From contig NZ_JABJWY010000039.1 of NCBI RefSeq assembly GCF_013167215.1, positions 44,466 to 108,465 on the forward strand: a stretch of 64,000 bases of DNA, in the 5' to 3' direction. A program made the translations under genes and the position numbers. Shown here in pieces: positions 43,597-52,327 of this stretch (position 1 is the stretch's first letter; every line of letters starts with the position of its first letter). The DNA is from Sphingobacterium prati. GTDB lineage: Bacteria > Bacteroidota > Bacteroidia > Sphingobacteriales > Sphingobacteriaceae. The notes beneath the pieces were generated by a model that saw only the letters and a program-made list of their open reading frames with translations, had not been told where the DNA came from and made no database searches.

Positions 43597-44784
43597 ATGA
43601 AATCAGTTTATTTGAATAAGGGTAAGGATAAAGCTGCCTGGCAATTGCATCCTTGGGTATTTTCCGGAGCAATTAAATCATTGTCCGATAAGATTGAAGA
43701 TGGCGAAATTGTAGGGGTTTACAATGCCGAACGTGAGTTTATTGCATACGGATTGTTTCACAATAGTTCGCGGGTGGCCATCCGCTTACTCGAATGGAAT
43801 CCACAAGCTCAGATTGATGCGGATTGGTGGCGCACCCGTATTCAAAAGGCCGTAGCAGCAAGACAACATTTGCTGCAGGAAGACATTACCAATACCGTTC
43901 GTCTGATTTTTGCCGAGGCAGACTTTCTACCCGGATTAATCGTGGATAAGTATGCTGATTTTATTTCTATTCAGGTCCATTCCGTAGGAGTAGAAAAGGT
44001 TAAAGATATCATTATTGCTGAGCTAAATACGCTGTTAAATCCTATTGGAATCTATGAGCGGAGTGATCTGAAATCTCGTGAGCATGAGGGACTACCAGAT
44101 ACAAATGGTCTTTTGTCTGGCGAGGTACCACCTGAATTTGTGGACGTCATCGAAAATGGCCTTCATTATAAGGTAAATATCATTGATGGGCAAAAGTCAG
44201 GTTTCTATTGCGACCAGCGTGAGAATAGGTTATTGACAGCGCAATATGTTGCTGATAAAAGGGTATTGGATTGTTTCTGTTATTCTGGTGGATTTACACT
44301 GAATAGCTTAAAAGCTGGTGCAAATGAAGTCGTGTCTGTAGATAGCTCTGCGTTGGCGATTGAAACTCTTGAAAAAAATGTAGCCGAAAACGGATTTGAG
44401 CCAAGTCGGCATAAAGCAATATTGTCTGACGTCAATAAGCAATTGCGTAAGTTTATAGATGAGGGTGAAAAATTCGATTTGATCGTCCTGGATCCACCAA
44501 AGTATGCACCTTCCCGTTCAGCTTTGGAAAGAGCATCACGGGCTTATAAAGATTTGAATCGTCGAGGTTTAATGCTGTTGAATAGCGGTGGGTTATTGGC
44601 GACATTCTCTTGTTCCGGAGCGATGGATATGGACACCTTTAAACAAGTACTTGCCTGGGCCGCATTGGACGCGGGTAAAGAGATACAGTTTATTCGGCAA
44701 TTCCATCAACCCGAAGATCATCCTGTTAGGGCCTCCTTTCCAGAAGGGGAATACCTCAAAGGATTGTTGGTACGTGTATTATAA
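43597..44784 (+). CDS. rlmI: Class I SAM-dependent rRNA methyltransferase, RlmI-like
   Basis: A 395-residue protein. The N-terminal PUA domain (VYLNKGKDKAAWQLHPWVFSG) binds RNA. The middle has LPGLIVDKYADFISIQVH and GFYCDQRENR. The Rossmann methyltransferase has motif I VLDCFCYSGGFTLNSLKAGA and motif IV VLDPPKYAP. This layout matches RlmI (YccW), which methylates 23S rRNA C1962. The paralogous groups in Bacteroidota are not all tested. A TAATTTTG element ends five bases before the ATG, so the mRNA may be leaderless. Confidence 0.87.
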   Translation: MKSVYLNKGKDKAAWQLHPWVFSGAIKSLSDKIEDGEIVGVYNAEREFIAYGLFHNSSRVAIRLLEWNPQAQIDADWWRTRIQKAVAARQHLLQEDITNTVRLIFAEADFLPGLIVDKYADFISIQVHSVGVEKVKDIIIAELNTLLNPIGIYERSDLKSREHEGLPDTNGLLSGEVPPEFVDVIENGLHYKVNIIDGQKSGFYCDQRENRLLTAQYVADKRVLDCFCYSGGFTLNSLKAGANEVVSVDSSALAIETLEKNVAENGFEPSRHKAILSDVNKQLRKFIDEGEKFDLIVLDPPKYAPSRSALERASRAYKDLNRRGLMLLNSGGLLATFSCSGAMDMDTFKQVLAWAALDAGKEIQFIRQFHQPEDHPVRASFPEGEYLKGLLVRVL

Positions 44785-44800
44785 ATAAATGCAGATATAT

Positions 44801-44828
44801 AGGTTGATTTGAATAAATCGACCTTTTT
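44801..44828 (+). terminator. Terminator of the methyltransferase gene
   Basis: AGGTTGATTT pairs with AAATCGACCT (one G-T) around GAAT and runs into five T. Confidence 0.78.
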
Positions 44829-44844
44829 AATTTAAAGCGAGATC

Positions 44845-46041
44845 ATGATCAAAGAAAAAGAAACTAGACCTATTTTTTCTATTTTGTTTGCCGTGAGTAT
44901 GGTGCACCTGCTGAATGATCTTATTCAGGCTGTAATTCCTGCCACTTACCCTTTATTAAAAGAAGAACATCACCTGAGCTTTTCTCAGGTAGGGATGATT
45001 ACATTGGTATACCAGATTGCGGCTTCTATTTTTCAGCCCGTTGTAGGTTCATTTACAGACAAGCATCCTGTTCCATATTCACAGATTATCGGGATGTCAT
45101 TTTCACTTGTGGGCATGTTGTTGTTTTCCCAGGCACATAGTTATGCGTGGATATTGTTCTCCGTTTTTCTTGTTGGTATCGGTTCCTCAATTTTCCATCC
45201 AGAGTCTTCCCGCGTGGCTTACATGGCCTCAGGCGGTAGGCGGAGTATGGCACAATCCATTTTTCAGATAGGCGGAAATGCAGGAACTGCTTTAGCACCT
45301 ATTATCGTTGCTTTTCTGGTCCTACCTCGGGGACAGCAGGCTATTGCCTGGATGTGTTTATTTACAATTGTTGGCCAGTTTATATCCTATTATATAGGTA
45401 CTTGGTATAAGCGTCGGCTTGCAAATGTTTCGAGATCAACAAAAAAAAGTATTCGTGTTCCAGATCTTCCCAATTCACGTATTGTCGCAACTGTCATTAT
45501 CCTATTGTTGTTGATCGTTTCCAAATATTTCTATATCGCAAGTATTACCAATTATTTTCAGTTTTACACGATGAAAAAATTTGGGATCAATGAGGTGGAA
45601 GCACAGGTGTATCTGTTTTATTTTCTGATAGCCGTTGCGGTAGGTACCTTACTGGGGGGAGCGTTTGGGGACCGTTTTGGAAGGAAATATGTGATTTGGT
45701 TCTCTGTTTTAGGTGTGGCCCCCTTTGCGTTGGCCTTGCCCTACGTAGGTCTTACAATGACGGGGATACTGATTGTGATCATCGGATTAATATTGTCATC
45801 TGCTTTTCCTGCAATTATCGTATATGCGCAGGAGTTATTGCCTAAGAAGCTGGGTATGGTCTCTGGTTTGTTTTACGGATTTGCATTTGGCATGGGGGGA
45901 ATCGGGTCTGCGGTACTCGGATGGCAAGCAGATCATACATCCATCGAATTTATTTACCATCTGTGTTCGTATTTACCCTTAATCGGTATTGTCGCCTATT
46001 TTCTTCCTAATCTACAGAAGACTCCCTATAAAGAGATTTAG
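44845..46041 (+). CDS. fsr: MFS efflux transporter, fosmidomycin-resistance (Fsr) type
   Basis: A 398-residue, 12-TM major facilitator. The N-terminal SMVHLLNDLIQAVIPATYPL is characteristic of Fsr-like proteins, and GDRFGRKYVIWFSVLG is the loop 8-9 motif. The FSQVGMITLVYQIAASIFQP segment also fits. E. coli Fsr exports fosmidomycin. Here the substrate is inferred from family only. It is monocistronic between two terminators. Confidence 0.82.
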   Translation: MIKEKETRPIFSILFAVSMVHLLNDLIQAVIPATYPLLKEEHHLSFSQVGMITLVYQIAASIFQPVVGSFTDKHPVPYSQIIGMSFSLVGMLLFSQAHSYAWILFSVFLVGIGSSIFHPESSRVAYMASGGRRSMAQSIFQIGGNAGTALAPIIVAFLVLPRGQQAIAWMCLFTIVGQFISYYIGTWYKRRLANVSRSTKKSIRVPDLPNSRIVATVIILLLLIVSKYFYIASITNYFQFYTMKKFGINEVEAQVYLFYFLIAVAVGTLLGGAFGDRFGRKYVIWFSVLGVAPFALALPYVGLTMTGILIVIIGLILSSAFPAIIVYAQELLPKKLGMVSGLFYGFAFGMGGIGSAVLGWQADHTSIEFIYHLCSYLPLIGIVAYFLPNLQKTPYKEI

Positions 46042-46056
46042 AATACGATATATAAA

Positions 46057-46096
46057 AAAACGGGAGTGCACCAACAGGTTGGCTACTCCCGTTTTT
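46057..46096. terminator. Bidirectional terminator between fsr and SGNH hydrolase genes
   Basis: AAAACGGGAGT pairs with ACTCCCGTTTT, with an inner CCAAC/GTTGG stem. T-runs lie on both strands. Confidence 0.88.
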
Positions 46097-46186
46097 CTTT
46101 CGTTTTATTTGTATCTCCTTAAAACCTCTTTTGAAGTAATCAATCTTCAAGGGACTTTTACTTTTTATATAGTTTTCTCTTTTATA

Positions 46187-46948
46187 CTATTTGATGCAGT
46201 CCATCCAGGCTGTTGCCATCATCTGCGCTCCAGCAAGCGTGGGGTGTACGCCGTCCGCTGCCCAGTAAGCTCCCGGAGCGGTCTTCTGTGCATTGTCAAA
46301 GATTTTCTGATAGGGAAGAAGTATCGCATCAAATTCTTTTGCTATATCCCGAGCAGTCTCTTGATAGGCTAAAAACTTGGGATACCAAGCATCTGTGATA
46401 TGGCCTACGCCTTTTACGGCAAAAGGTTCTCCGATAATCAGTTTGACATTCGGGAGCTTCTGTAGTGTTTCCTGTAGTAATTGTTGGTACTGGGATTTAT
46501 ACTCTTCAACAGTTGTTTTGGCGCCACGATCGATGGTTCGCCAAAAGTCATTTACACCAATCAAGATACTCAATACATTTGGTTTGATCGCTAAGGCATC
46601 CTCCGCCCAACGTTTTTGAAGATCGGGAACGCGATTGCCGCTGATTCCCGTATTGTAAATTTTCAGATTCTTTGCGGCATACTTATTCAACAGTTGGCTG
46701 GCGGCCAGTAAGGCATACCCTCGGCCTAACGCGTTTGTGTCATTGGCGTTTCTATTATTTCGATCCCGGCCTACATCCGTGATCGAGTCGCCCTGAAATA
46801 GGATGATATCTCCGTCATTCAGACTTATTTTTGAAGATTTAAAGTTGTCTTCGCGGGCATAAACGTCGTTGCCCAATAAATTGGCTCCAGTCAAAAGACC
46901 GGCGCCAATAATACTTTTTTTGATAAATGATCTACGGTTTGTGCTCAT
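46187..46948 (-). CDS. SGNH/GDSL hydrolase with Tat signal
   Basis: A 253-residue secreted esterase-type hydrolase. The signal peptide MSTNRRSFIKKSIIGAG carries a twin-arginine motif (RRSFIKK). Block I is FQGDSITDVGR (Ser), block II has the Gly in NTGISGNRV, block III is IGVNDFW (Asn) and block V is DGVHPTLAG (Asp and His). The family includes carbohydrate esterases, such as rhamnogalacturonan acetylesterase, and lipases. Export by Tat agrees with tatA in this window. The substrate is not clear. It lies 35 bases downstream of the aminotransferase and may be cotranscribed. Confidence 0.9.
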   Translation of the reverse strand: MSTNRRSFIKKSIIGAGLLTGANLLGNDVYAREDNFKSSKISLNDGDIILFQGDSITDVGRDRNNRNANDTNALGRGYALLAASQLLNKYAAKNLKIYNTGISGNRVPDLQKRWAEDALAIKPNVLSILIGVNDFWRTIDRGAKTTVEEYKSQYQQLLQETLQKLPNVKLIIGEPFAVKGVGHITDAWYPKFLAYQETARDIAKEFDAILLPYQKIFDNAQKTAPGAYWAADGVHPTLAGAQMMATAWMDCIK

Positions 46949-46983
46949 TATTAGGTTTTTGTTACGTATTAAAGTTACATACT

Positions 46984-48171
46984 TTACGCATACTTTTCCA
47001 AACCTTTTATAATGATGTTACAGGATTTTTCTATTTCAGCTTCAGTAATGGTCAGTGGCGGAGCTACGCGAAGTGCTGTTTCACAATGCAGGTACCAGTC
47101 AATCATCACTCCATGTTCTGCACAGTATTTACTGACATTATAAACGTGCTCAAAGCTGTCTAATTGTAGACACATCATCAACCCTAAACCCCGGATTTCT
47201 TTAATTGCCGGATGGTTAAGTTTTTCACGAAATAGATCGGCTTTATGTGCTACCTGTTCAACGAGTTTTTCCGATTTGATCACTGCAAGCGATGCACGGG
47301 CGGCAGCACAACTGACTGGATGCCCACCGAATGTGGTGATATGACCCAACATCGGATTATCTTTAATGACGTCCATTACTTCTTTGGCAGCCACGAAGGC
47401 ACCTAATGGCATACCCCCTCCGATGCCCTTGGCCAACATAAGGACATCAGGTACAATACCAAAATGCTCAAAGGCAAATAGTTTTCCTGTACGACCAAAA
47501 CCTGTTTGGATTTCATCGAAAATGAGCAGGGTACCTGTTTCATCACAACGCTTTCTTACAGCCTGCATATAGGCGACATCAGGAACTCTGACTCCTGCTT
47601 CTCCTTGAATAGCTTCCAGAATCACTGCAGCCGTATTATCTGTGATTTTTGTTAAGTCTTTAGGATCGTTAAAAGAAATAAAGTCTATTTCTGGAAGAAG
47701 CGGCGCATAGGCTTTGCGATATTCATCATTTCCAATAAGGCTGAGTGCCCCTTGGGTACTTCCATGATACGCCTTTTTGGCTGCGATAATTTGCTTCCTT
47801 CCGGTGTACTTCTTAGCAATTTTCATAGCACCTTCTACTGCTTCTGTTCCACTGTTGGTCAAGTATACCGATTGGAAATTTGAAGGCAATTCTGCCAATA
47901 ATTCTGTGGCAAATTGAACTTGGGGAGCTTGTACAAATTCACCGTAGACCGTGACATGAAGATACTGATCAAGCTGGGCCTTTATTGCTTCAAGTACTTT
48001 TGGGTGACGATGACCAATGTTACTCACATTAAATCCGGAGACAAGATCCATATATTCTTCTCCGTTAGGTCCATATAGGTATACACCTTCGGCCTTAACC
48101 ACTTCAACCAACCTAGGCGAGCTAGAGGTTTGGGCGGTGTTCATTAAAAATAATTCTCTATTGCTTAACAT
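46984..48171 (-). CDS. Class III PLP aminotransferase (ornithine/acetylornithine type)
   Basis: A 395-residue enzyme. Features include the substrate-loop start DLVSGFNVSNIGHRHP, the LTNSGTEAVEGAMKIA segment, Asp in LLIFDEIQTGFGRTG and the PLP lysine in MLAKGIGGGMPLGAF. The N-terminus (LFLMNTAQTSSSPRLVEV) fits the ornithine or acetylornithine aminotransferase group. No arginine or ornithine genes are adjacent, so the exact substrate is open. The ATG at 48171 is preferred, because a TTG at 48210 lies inside the upstream terminator hairpin. Confidence 0.87.
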   Translation of the reverse strand: MLSNRELFLMNTAQTSSSPRLVEVVKAEGVYLYGPNGEEYMDLVSGFNVSNIGHRHPKVLEAIKAQLDQYLHVTVYGEFVQAPQVQFATELLAELPSNFQSVYLTNSGTEAVEGAMKIAKKYTGRKQIIAAKKAYHGSTQGALSLIGNDEYRKAYAPLLPEIDFISFNDPKDLTKITDNTAAVILEAIQGEAGVRVPDVAYMQAVRKRCDETGTLLIFDEIQTGFGRTGKLFAFEHFGIVPDVLMLAKGIGGGMPLGAFVAAKEVMDVIKDNPMLGHITTFGGHPVSCAAARASLAVIKSEKLVEQVAHKADLFREKLNHPAIKEIRGLGLMMCLQLDSFEHVYNVSKYCAEHGVMIDWYLHCETALRVAPPLTITEAEIEKSCNIIIKGLEKYA

Positions 48172-48185
48172 GATTTTACAAATGT

Positions 48186-48230
48186 CCGAAAATAAAAAAG
48201 AAGTCTTCAAGACTTCTTTTTTATTTTCGG
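48186..48230 (-). terminator. Perfect 20-bp hairpin ending the sigma/anti-sigma operon
   Basis: Arms 48186-48205 and 48211-48230 match in all 20 positions around TTCAA. It starts two bases after the Spy-like stop and ends 15 bases before the aminotransferase ATG, so that ATG must lie just behind the terminator or on a very short leader. Confidence 0.88.
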
Positions 48231-48232
48231 GA

Positions 48233-48652
48233 TTATTTCCGTCTATTTTGTAAAGATTTGTAGAGATGTTCCCTGAACTCTTGCTCTACTTCGAAGAACT
48301 GTGAAGCTCGGGCACTCCCTATCACCTTGGCAAACTTTGCGCGATACTCCTTTTTAATCTGCACCTCTTTGGCGTCATATTGCAGTACATCCCTCGATCG
48401 TCCCCTAAAACTGTTTTTAGGAGCACCATTCAATTTTTCTCTCCGAATATCCCATAATGTCTGACTATATTCATTATAGAGCGGAAAGAACTGCTGAGCT
48501 TCTTTAGGGGTCAAATCTAGTTCTTTAGTAATATAGGCTATCTTTTCATTTTCAATAGCTTGGAATCGGTTTCTGTCTTGTGCAAAGCCCAAGGCAATAG
48601 AAAATATACTAAAGAACAATGTTATCCATATGTTTTTTTTGTTGAACATCAT
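48233..48652 (-). CDS. Spy/CpxP-like periplasmic helical protein
   Basis: A 139-residue secreted protein with a signal peptide (ending ALGFAQ) and an all-helical, charged mature part (LTPKEAQQFFPLYNEYSQTLW, residues 48-68, and EVEQEFREHLYKSL). The L-T-x-x-x-A-x-x-F-x-P pattern resembles Spy/CpxP-type periplasmic chaperones and heavy-metal sensors. Its start shares one base with the anti-sigma-like gene's stop, which makes it the third member of a sigma-anti-sigma operon. It may feed stress signals to the regulator, which is inferred from context. Confidence 0.78.
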   Translation of the reverse strand: MMFNKKNIWITLFFSIFSIALGFAQDRNRFQAIENEKIAYITKELDLTPKEAQQFFPLYNEYSQTLWDIRREKLNGAPKNSFRGRSRDVLQYDAKEVQIKKEYRAKFAKVIGSARASQFFEVEQEFREHLYKSLQNRRK

Positions 48653-49704
48653 TATAAGGTATAGTTTAGATAATCTTCTATCTCTTGTTTAGATATATTA
48701 CTGCCAAATCCTTTCGTTGGGAGATTTGTTTCATCCGTATATTGTGACATATATACCATATCATCACCAGAAGCAGAGGCAGAAAGATAATTAATAATTT
48801 CCTGCTTCGGAATTTCAGATAAATGTTGACTTAACTGGGATTCAGCTACGTTATCCTGTGGGATAGCATTTTGCTGTTGATATCCCCAATATCCACCAAC
48901 GCCCAGCATTGCTGTAAACGAAGCTGCTACCGCATATCTGGAGTACCATTTTTTTGGTCTACCTAATCGACGGATAGGGGTTGCCTCCCATTCTTCGTTA
49001 GGTGCCTGAATAGCGCCGATAATTTTGTCTGAAAGTGTTTCAAAATAATGCGGTGGAACGTCAAAGTCTGTCGTAGGAGCTGTAGCTTTTAATTTTTCTT
49101 CAGCAATACGGACGAAAATAGCTTCTCCAAGATCTGCATGATAATCTATTGGAAGGGCGAAACCATCCGTTTGGACAGCCTGCTTCAATTCTGTTTCAGC
49201 GATACGGGAAAAAATAGTTTCTTCAAGATTTGTATGATAGCCTACAGGAACAGTAAAGCCCTCTGTAGGAATGCTGTCTTTTAACTGTTGTGCTGCAATA
49301 TCTGTTGCGATATTTTGCTCAAGTGTTTGGAAATAACCTGTTGGTACTGTAAAACCGTCCGATTGGATTTTTTCTTTTAAATTTTCTTCCGAAATGCGAT
49401 GAAAGATGTCTGCTGTTAATATCCCTGCATATTGTTCAGGAATATCAAAACCATCCATAGCAACTAGCGTTTTGAGGGAATCCTCCGCTATTTTGTTTAG
49501 CACAAGATCTGGGAGTGAATCAAAGTACCCTTCCGGAACCTCAAATGCAGCTCCGTCTTTGCATTCAATCCATTTGACATGCGCTATTATTTTAGATTCT
49601 AAATCACTGAAATAATTCTCAGGCACGCCAAAAGGATTTTCACGCAATGATTCTGGAAGATGATTAGATTCCAGCCCATCATGATATGTGCTATTTTCCT
49701 TCAT
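48652..49704 (-). CDS. Putative anti-sigma factor with seven 32-residue repeats
   Basis: A 350-residue protein with an N-terminal array of seven repeats of about 32 residues (about 23-246). Each carries the core F-x-V-P-x-x-Y-F/H-x-x-L and then I-x-x-x-I. One TM helix follows (about 266-283, AVAASFTAMLGVGGYWGY) and then a periplasmic tail. The FxVPxxYF element is common, in one or two copies, at the cytoplasmic start of Bacteroidota proteins encoded next to ECF sigma factors. Here it is expanded. It lies 33 bases downstream of the sigma gene. The anti-sigma role is inferred from position and topology. Confidence 0.75.
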   Translation of the reverse strand: MKENSTYHDGLESNHLPESLRENPFGVPENYFSDLESKIIAHVKWIECKDGAAFEVPEGYFDSLPDLVLNKIAEDSLKTLVAMDGFDIPEQYAGILTADIFHRISEENLKEKIQSDGFTVPTGYFQTLEQNIATDIAAQQLKDSIPTEGFTVPVGYHTNLEETIFSRIAETELKQAVQTDGFALPIDYHADLGEAIFVRIAEEKLKATAPTTDFDVPPHYFETLSDKIIGAIQAPNEEWEATPIRRLGRPKKWYSRYAVAASFTAMLGVGGYWGYQQQNAIPQDNVAESQLSQHLSEIPKQEIINYLSASASGDDMVYMSQYTDETNLPTKGFGSNISKQEIEDYLNYTL

Positions 49705-49737
49705 AGTATCTGTTAGAACCTAATTTGGCTAAAAGGT

Positions 49738-50283
49738 TTAATCGTTGTTATTAAAAAAAGCCTCTATTTTTTTTACTGCCAAATGATAGGACGCTTTTAA
49801 TGCGCCAACACTTGTGCCGAGTACTTCAGAAATTTCATCATATTTCATGTCTTCAAAATATTTCATATTAAAAACCAATTTCTGTTTCTCCGGTAACGTT
49901 AATAAAGCCTGCTGCAATTTCATTTGAGCTTTGTCGCCATTAAAATAATTGCCATCAGCAAGTGTTTCTGCTAAGTAAGCAGTCGTGTCGTCATCCAACG
50001 ACACGTTCTGCTTCTGCTTTTTTTTATTTAAGAATGTAATACATTCGTTTGTTGCAATGCGATATAGCCAAGTATACAATTGTGAATCTTCACGGAAATT
50101 CCCGAGGTTCTTCCATACTTTGACAAAAATATCCTGTACGACATCATCAGCATCATCGTGATCGATTACCATTCTTCGCACATGCCAATAAATCTTTTGT
50201 TGATATTTTTTCAACAATAAACGGAAAGCTTCTTCTCGCGTACTTTCTTCGGCGAACTTTGCTATAATTAAAGCGTCATCCAT
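49738..50283 (-). CDS. ECF RNA polymerase sigma factor
   Basis: A 181-residue sigma-70 family ECF factor. Region 2 has DDADDVVQDIFVKVWKNLGNF and QLYTWLYRIATNECI. Region 4 has LPEKQKLVFNMKYFEDMKYDEI with the helix-turn-helix that binds -35 DNA. It lies 23 bases after the transketolase gene, followed by the putative anti-sigma and Spy-like genes. Its regulon is unknown. The operon suggests expression along with central metabolism. Confidence 0.95.
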   Translation of the reverse strand: MDDALIIAKFAEESTREEAFRLLLKKYQQKIYWHVRRMVIDHDDADDVVQDIFVKVWKNLGNFREDSQLYTWLYRIATNECITFLNKKKQKQNVSLDDDTTAYLAETLADGNYFNGDKAQMKLQQALLTLPEKQKLVFNMKYFEDMKYDEISEVLGTSVGALKASYHLAVKKIEAFFNNND

Positions 50284-50306
50284 ATATTGACCTGTGAAGT
50301 TTTTCG

Positions 50307-51260
50307 TTATTTTCTTTTGATTACCTTTTGAGCAGCAGCTACGATAGCTTCTGCATTCAAACCATATTTTTCCATGAGTTGTGCTGGCGTACCTGATTCC
50401 CCAAAACTATCATTTACGGCTACATATTCTTGTGGGCTAGGTAATTCTCTTGTCAATACCTGTGCAACGCTGTCGCCCAATCCACCAAGACGGTTATGTT
50501 CTTCGGCGGTAACGACACATTTTGTTTTTGCAACTGATTTCAAAATTGCTTCCTCATCCAACGGTTTGATGGTATGGATATTGATAATTTCAGCATTGAT
50601 GCCCAATTCCGCTAATTTTTCACCCGCTTGAATAGCTTCCCAGACCAAGTGGCCTGTAGCGATGATGGTTACATCTGTACCTTCGTTCAATAAAACGGCC
50701 TTTCCGATTACAAATTCTTGATCAGCAGGAGTAAAGTTTGGAACTACCGGACGGCCGAAACGTAGATAAATCGGCCCTTCAAATTTTGCAGCAGCAATGG
50801 TAGCTGCTTTTGTTTGATTGAAGTCGCAAGGATTGATTACAGTCATTCCAGGTAACATTTTCATCAATCCGATATCTTCCAAAATTTGATGAGTAGCACC
50901 ATCTTCACCTAAGGTTAACCCCGCATGTGAAGCAGCTATTTTTACGTTTTTGTCGGAATAAGCAATAGATTGGCGAATTTGGTCGTAAACACGTCCTGTT
51001 GAAAAGTTAGCGAAAGTACCTGTAAAAGGAATTTTTCCACCGATTGTAAGTCCAGCAGCGATGCCCATCATATTAGCTTCTGCAATACCGATTTGGAAGA
51101 AGCGTTCTGGAAACTCTTTTATAAAATCGTTCATTTTCAATGAACCGATCAAATCTGCACATAATGCAACTACGTTTTCGTTTTGTTTTCCTGCCTCTAA
51201 TAAGCCTGCACCAAATCCCGAACGTGTATCTTTTGACTCTGTATAAGTATATTTTTTCAT
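50307..51260 (-). CDS. Transketolase, C-terminal subunit
   Basis: A 317-residue protein that is the second half of a split transketolase. It carries the pyrimidine-binding domain (GIAEANMMGIAAGLTIGGKIPF, residues 57-78; GLTLGEDGATHQILED) and the C-terminal regulatory domain. With the N-terminal subunit it moves two-carbon units in the pentose phosphate pathway. The N-terminal subunit gene ends one base upstream. Split transketolases are common in several phyla. Confidence 0.93.
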   Translation of the reverse strand: MKKYTYTESKDTRSGFGAGLLEAGKQNENVVALCADLIGSLKMNDFIKEFPERFFQIGIAEANMMGIAAGLTIGGKIPFTGTFANFSTGRVYDQIRQSIAYSDKNVKIAASHAGLTLGEDGATHQILEDIGLMKMLPGMTVINPCDFNQTKAATIAAAKFEGPIYLRFGRPVVPNFTPADQEFVIGKAVLLNEGTDVTIIATGHLVWEAIQAGEKLAELGINAEIINIHTIKPLDEEAILKSVAKTKCVVTAEEHNRLGGLGDSVAQVLTRELPSPQEYVAVNDSFGESGTPAQLMEKYGLNAEAIVAAAQKVIKRK

Positions 51261-51261
51261 T

Positions 51262-52110
51262 CTAGTAATCTCCTAAAGTTTCTGAAAGTTGATTCAACGC
51301 CGACGCTAATTGTTCGTCATTTGGAGCAACACCATGCCATTTATGAGAACCCATCATGAAATCAACACCACTTCCCATTTCAGTATGCATTAAAATAATG
51401 ACTGGTTTACCTTTTCCAGTACGCGATTTAGCTTCTGTTAAGCCCGCAACTACTGAAGACATGTCATTTCCTTTTGCAATTTCCATCACATCCCAGCCAA
51501 ATGCTTCCCATTTTGAGCGAAGATCACCCAAGGATAATACTTGATCTGTAGACCCGTCAATTTGTGCTTTGTTATAATCAATGGTAGCAATCAAGTTGTC
51601 AATTTTGTTATGTGGGGCATACATTGCAGCTTCCCACACCTGACCTTCCTGCAATTCACCATCACCCATTAATACATAAACTAGATTATTGTCTTTATTC
51701 AATCTTTTGGCCTGTGCGGCTCCTATAGCAACAGATAATCCTTGGCCCAATGATCCCGACGCAATACGAATGCCCGGAAGACCTTCATGTGTAGTTGGGT
51801 GGCCTTGTAGTCTAGAATTGATTTTTCTGAATGTTGCTAATTCGCTTACTTCAAAATAGCCTGCATGGGCCAATGTACTGTAAAATACAGGCGAAATATG
51901 TCCGTTTGACAAGAAGAATAAATCTTCTCCTTTTCCATCCATATCAAAGGAAGGATTGCGTTTCATTGCATTGAAATAAAGCGCTACAAAGTAATCTGTA
52001 CAACCTAATGAACCACCTGGGTGTCCTGATTGACAAGCGTGTACCATACGCACGATATCACGTCTTACTTGTGATGCAATTTGTTCTAGTTTGTTAATAT
52101 CTGCACTCAT
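51262..52110 (-). CDS. Transketolase, N-terminal subunit
   Basis: A 282-residue thiamine-diphosphate-binding half. It has CQSGHPGGSLGCTDYFVALY, the GHPTTHEGLPGIRIASGSLG segment, and GDGELQEGQVWEA with the GDG metal and diphosphate motif. The ATG at 52110 is preferred to a GTG 18 bases upstream. It is the first gene of a leftward operon with the C-terminal subunit, sigma factor, anti-sigma-like and Spy-like genes. Confidence 0.93.
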   Translation of the reverse strand: MSADINKLEQIASQVRRDIVRMVHACQSGHPGGSLGCTDYFVALYFNAMKRNPSFDMDGKGEDLFFLSNGHISPVFYSTLAHAGYFEVSELATFRKINSRLQGHPTTHEGLPGIRIASGSLGQGLSVAIGAAQAKRLNKDNNLVYVLMGDGELQEGQVWEAAMYAPHNKIDNLIATIDYNKAQIDGSTDQVLSLGDLRSKWEAFGWDVMEIAKGNDMSSVVAGLTEAKSRTGKGKPVIILMHTEMGSGVDFMMGSHKWHGVAPNDEQLASALNQLSETLGDY

Positions 52111-52327
52111 TTTTTTTGTTGGTTTCACAATTGGTCGTAAAGTTAACTATTTTTAAGCTAGATGCTTGTTAAAAAGTGAATTTCTTTATTTTTATACAGT
52201 GTATTACCAATTGCGTTTTGCTGAATAAGAATTCCGCTTACGGACAGTCCCTATTTCAATTTTCGCCTTTTAATTTTGCTTTTTTTGTACCTTGCTTTAA
52301 TTTATAAAACCCACAATTTTCAAGATA
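52111..52327. other. Intergenic region before the GH3 remnant
   Basis: No gene seen. TAATTTTG at 52271-52278 could be the old -7 promoter element of the broken GH3 gene. The transketolase promoter should lie at the left side, but no full consensus is seen. Confidence 0.4.
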
